Assembly (NCBI GenBank): GCA_017533165.1
Contig: JAFXIM010000096.1
Span: 1 to 11,415 of the forward strand
DNA length: 11,415 nt
Direction of reading: 5' to 3'
DNA from: Eggerthellaceae bacterium
Lineage (GTDB): Bacteria > Actinomycetota > Coriobacteriia > Coriobacteriales > Eggerthellaceae
How positions within the stretch are numbered: position 1 is the stretch's first letter; every line of letters starts with the position of its first letter. Both the position numbers and the translations under genes were made by a program. The notes below the pieces were generated by a model. The model was not told where the DNA came from. It ran no database searches and saw nothing but the letters and a program-made list of their open reading frames with translations. Shown here piece after piece: positions 10,611-11,415 of the stretch.

Positions 10611-11415
10611 CGCACGGAACCTATTACCACATGGCAGTGAACGACGCCGAGGCCGATCTGACCATCTACGGCGACATCAGCGAGCGCGATCGATGGGACG
10701 AGAGGGCCACGAGCGCGTACACGCTGGCCAAGAAGCTGGAGTCCCTTGAGGGAGTTCGGCAGATCAACGTCAACATCAACTCACTGGGAGGCGATGTGAA
10801 GGAGGGCATCGCCATCTACAACGCCCTTCAGCGCCATCCCGCGAAGGTTGTCACCCGCTGCGACGGCTGGGCATGCTCCATCGCGTCGGTCATCTTCATG
10901 GCTGGCGACGAGCGCATCATGTACCCGACGTCGCTGCTCATGATCCACAATGCGTGGACTATGACGTGGGGAGCCAACTCCGCAGAGATGCGCAAGCTGG
11001 CGGATGACCTCGACACCATCACGGAATCCTCCAAGAAAGCGTATATGGAGCACATCTCCATCAGCGAGGAGGAGCTTACCCGAAAGATGGATGCGGAGTC
11101 GTGGATCAACCCCGAGCAAGCGGTCGAGTGGGGATTCGCCACGAAGATCGAGAGCCTGAAGGAGCCGCCGAAAGGCTCTATCCATCAGAGCTTCAGATCC
11201 CGCCTGTTCGAAATCCTGACTGCCCCGCCAGCACAGGACGCCGCTCCCGCCAAGGAGACGTTCACCATCGCGGAACTCGCGGCGTTGGTCGCGGGATACA
11301 AAGCCGAGGTGAATGAGGCTGGGGACGAAGATCCCGAAACCGACCCAGAGCCAGAAGAGGATCCCGAACCCGATGACGGGGACGAAGATCCCGGAGAGGA
11401 TCCAGAGGAGGATCC
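10607..11415 (+). CDS. ClpP-like prohead protease (partial, runs off right end)
   Basis: 269 codons are present and no stop is reached. Residues 15-185 match the ClpP/S14 protease fold used by HK97-like phages to mature the prohead: INSLGGDVKEGIAIYNAL (oxyanion-loop region, 58-74), nucleophile Ser91 in DGWACSIASVIFMAG, His114 in LLMIHNAW, and probable Asp162 in MDAESW. The usual Ala-Ala-Ser before the nucleophile is Ala-Cys-Ser here, a mild variant. After a linker (about 190-235) comes an acidic tail rich in Glu, Asp and Pro with repeats, possibly a scaffold-like or flexible segment. ATG 10607 has GGAGGTGA 6 bases upstream and overlaps the portal stop. Substrates are presumably the major head protein, which should lie just outside the window. 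Confidence 0.9.
   Translation, partial: MTHGTYYHMAVNDAEADLTIYGDISERDRWDERATSAYTLAKKLESLEGVRQINVNINSLGGDVKEGIAIYNALQRHPAKVVTRCDGWACSIASVIFMAGDERIMYPTSLLMIHNAWTMTWGANSAEMRKLADDLDTITESSKKAYMEHISISEEELTRKMDAESWINPEQAVEWGFATKIESLKEPPKGSIHQSFRSRLFEILTAPPAQDAAPAKETFTIAELAALVAGYKAEVNEAGDEDPETDPEPEEDPEPDDGDEDPGEDPEED
11321..11393 (+). repeat. Direct repeat in the acidic tail of the protease gene
   Basis: GGGGACGAAGATCCCG occurs identically at 11321-11336 and 11378-11393, with related GAGGATCC units between and after. They encode repeats of Asp/Glu-Asp-Pro. The repeat continues to the window edge. Confidence 0.75.

Noticed and set aside
1..11415. CRISPR array, tRNA, rRNA or insertion sequence
   Set aside because: No regularly spaced identical repeats of 23-40 bases, no cloverleaf with a tRNA T-loop, no rRNA-like stretch, and no transposase motif were seen; the only recombinase is the integrase.

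Overview
This window looks like the early-to-packaging part of a temperate tailed phage (siphovirus-type, HK97-like head), probably an integrated prophage. All genes read on the + strand and are tightly packed, with many ATGA overlaps and Shine-Dalgarno sites. The DNA is GC-rich with strong G/C third-position bias. With Firmicute-style phage families (DUF6291, an ArpU/DUF1492-like regulator, P27 small terminase), this suggests a GC-rich gut actinobacterium such as a Coriobacteriia/Eggerthellaceae host. That host call is inference; no host gene is visible.

Layout. The window opens with the last codons of an unidentified gene (2-64) and a complete tyrosine integrase with a TTG start (78-1358). 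A YkgJ-like Cys-cluster protein (1410-1922) and a small unknown protein (1925-2254) follow. Next is a DUF6291-like protein with a low-complexity linker and two C-terminal zinc ribbons (2251-2943). The DNA for its linker carries two tandem repeat arrays and a perfect 16-bp inverted repeat. Then come a Cys-pair protein (2940-3392), a small helical protein (3467-3721), and an HNH-type protein with two Cys4 fingers (3711-4544).

A run of very short, mostly overlapping genes encodes Cys-rich proteins (4541-5391), then a DUF4406 deoxyribosyltransferase-like protein (5388-5711) and a one-helix membrane protein (5712-5849). After an AT-rich promoter-like gap comes an ArpU/DUF1492-like late regulator (5980-6498). 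It is followed by a possible extended -10 promoter, a leader hairpin and an intrinsic terminator.

The packaging/head module starts with a small zinc-ribbon protein (6599-6796) and an HNH nuclease (about 6771-7139). A structured, cos-like non-coding gap (7140-7275) follows, then small terminase, large terminase, HK97-type portal, and a ClpP-like prohead protease that runs off the right end.

How it may work together: integrase handles integration and excision. The overlapping middle genes are probably an early/accessory operon of DNA- and metal-binding proteins. The ArpU-like protein probably switches on the packaging and head genes. HNH nuclease, terminase and portal should form the packaging machine, with the structured gap as the candidate cut site. 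No repressor, Cro, excisionase, helicase, primase or DnaD-like protein is recognisable here. The lysogeny switch must lie outside, and replication may rely on the DUF6291/zinc-ribbon gene and the repeats inside it.
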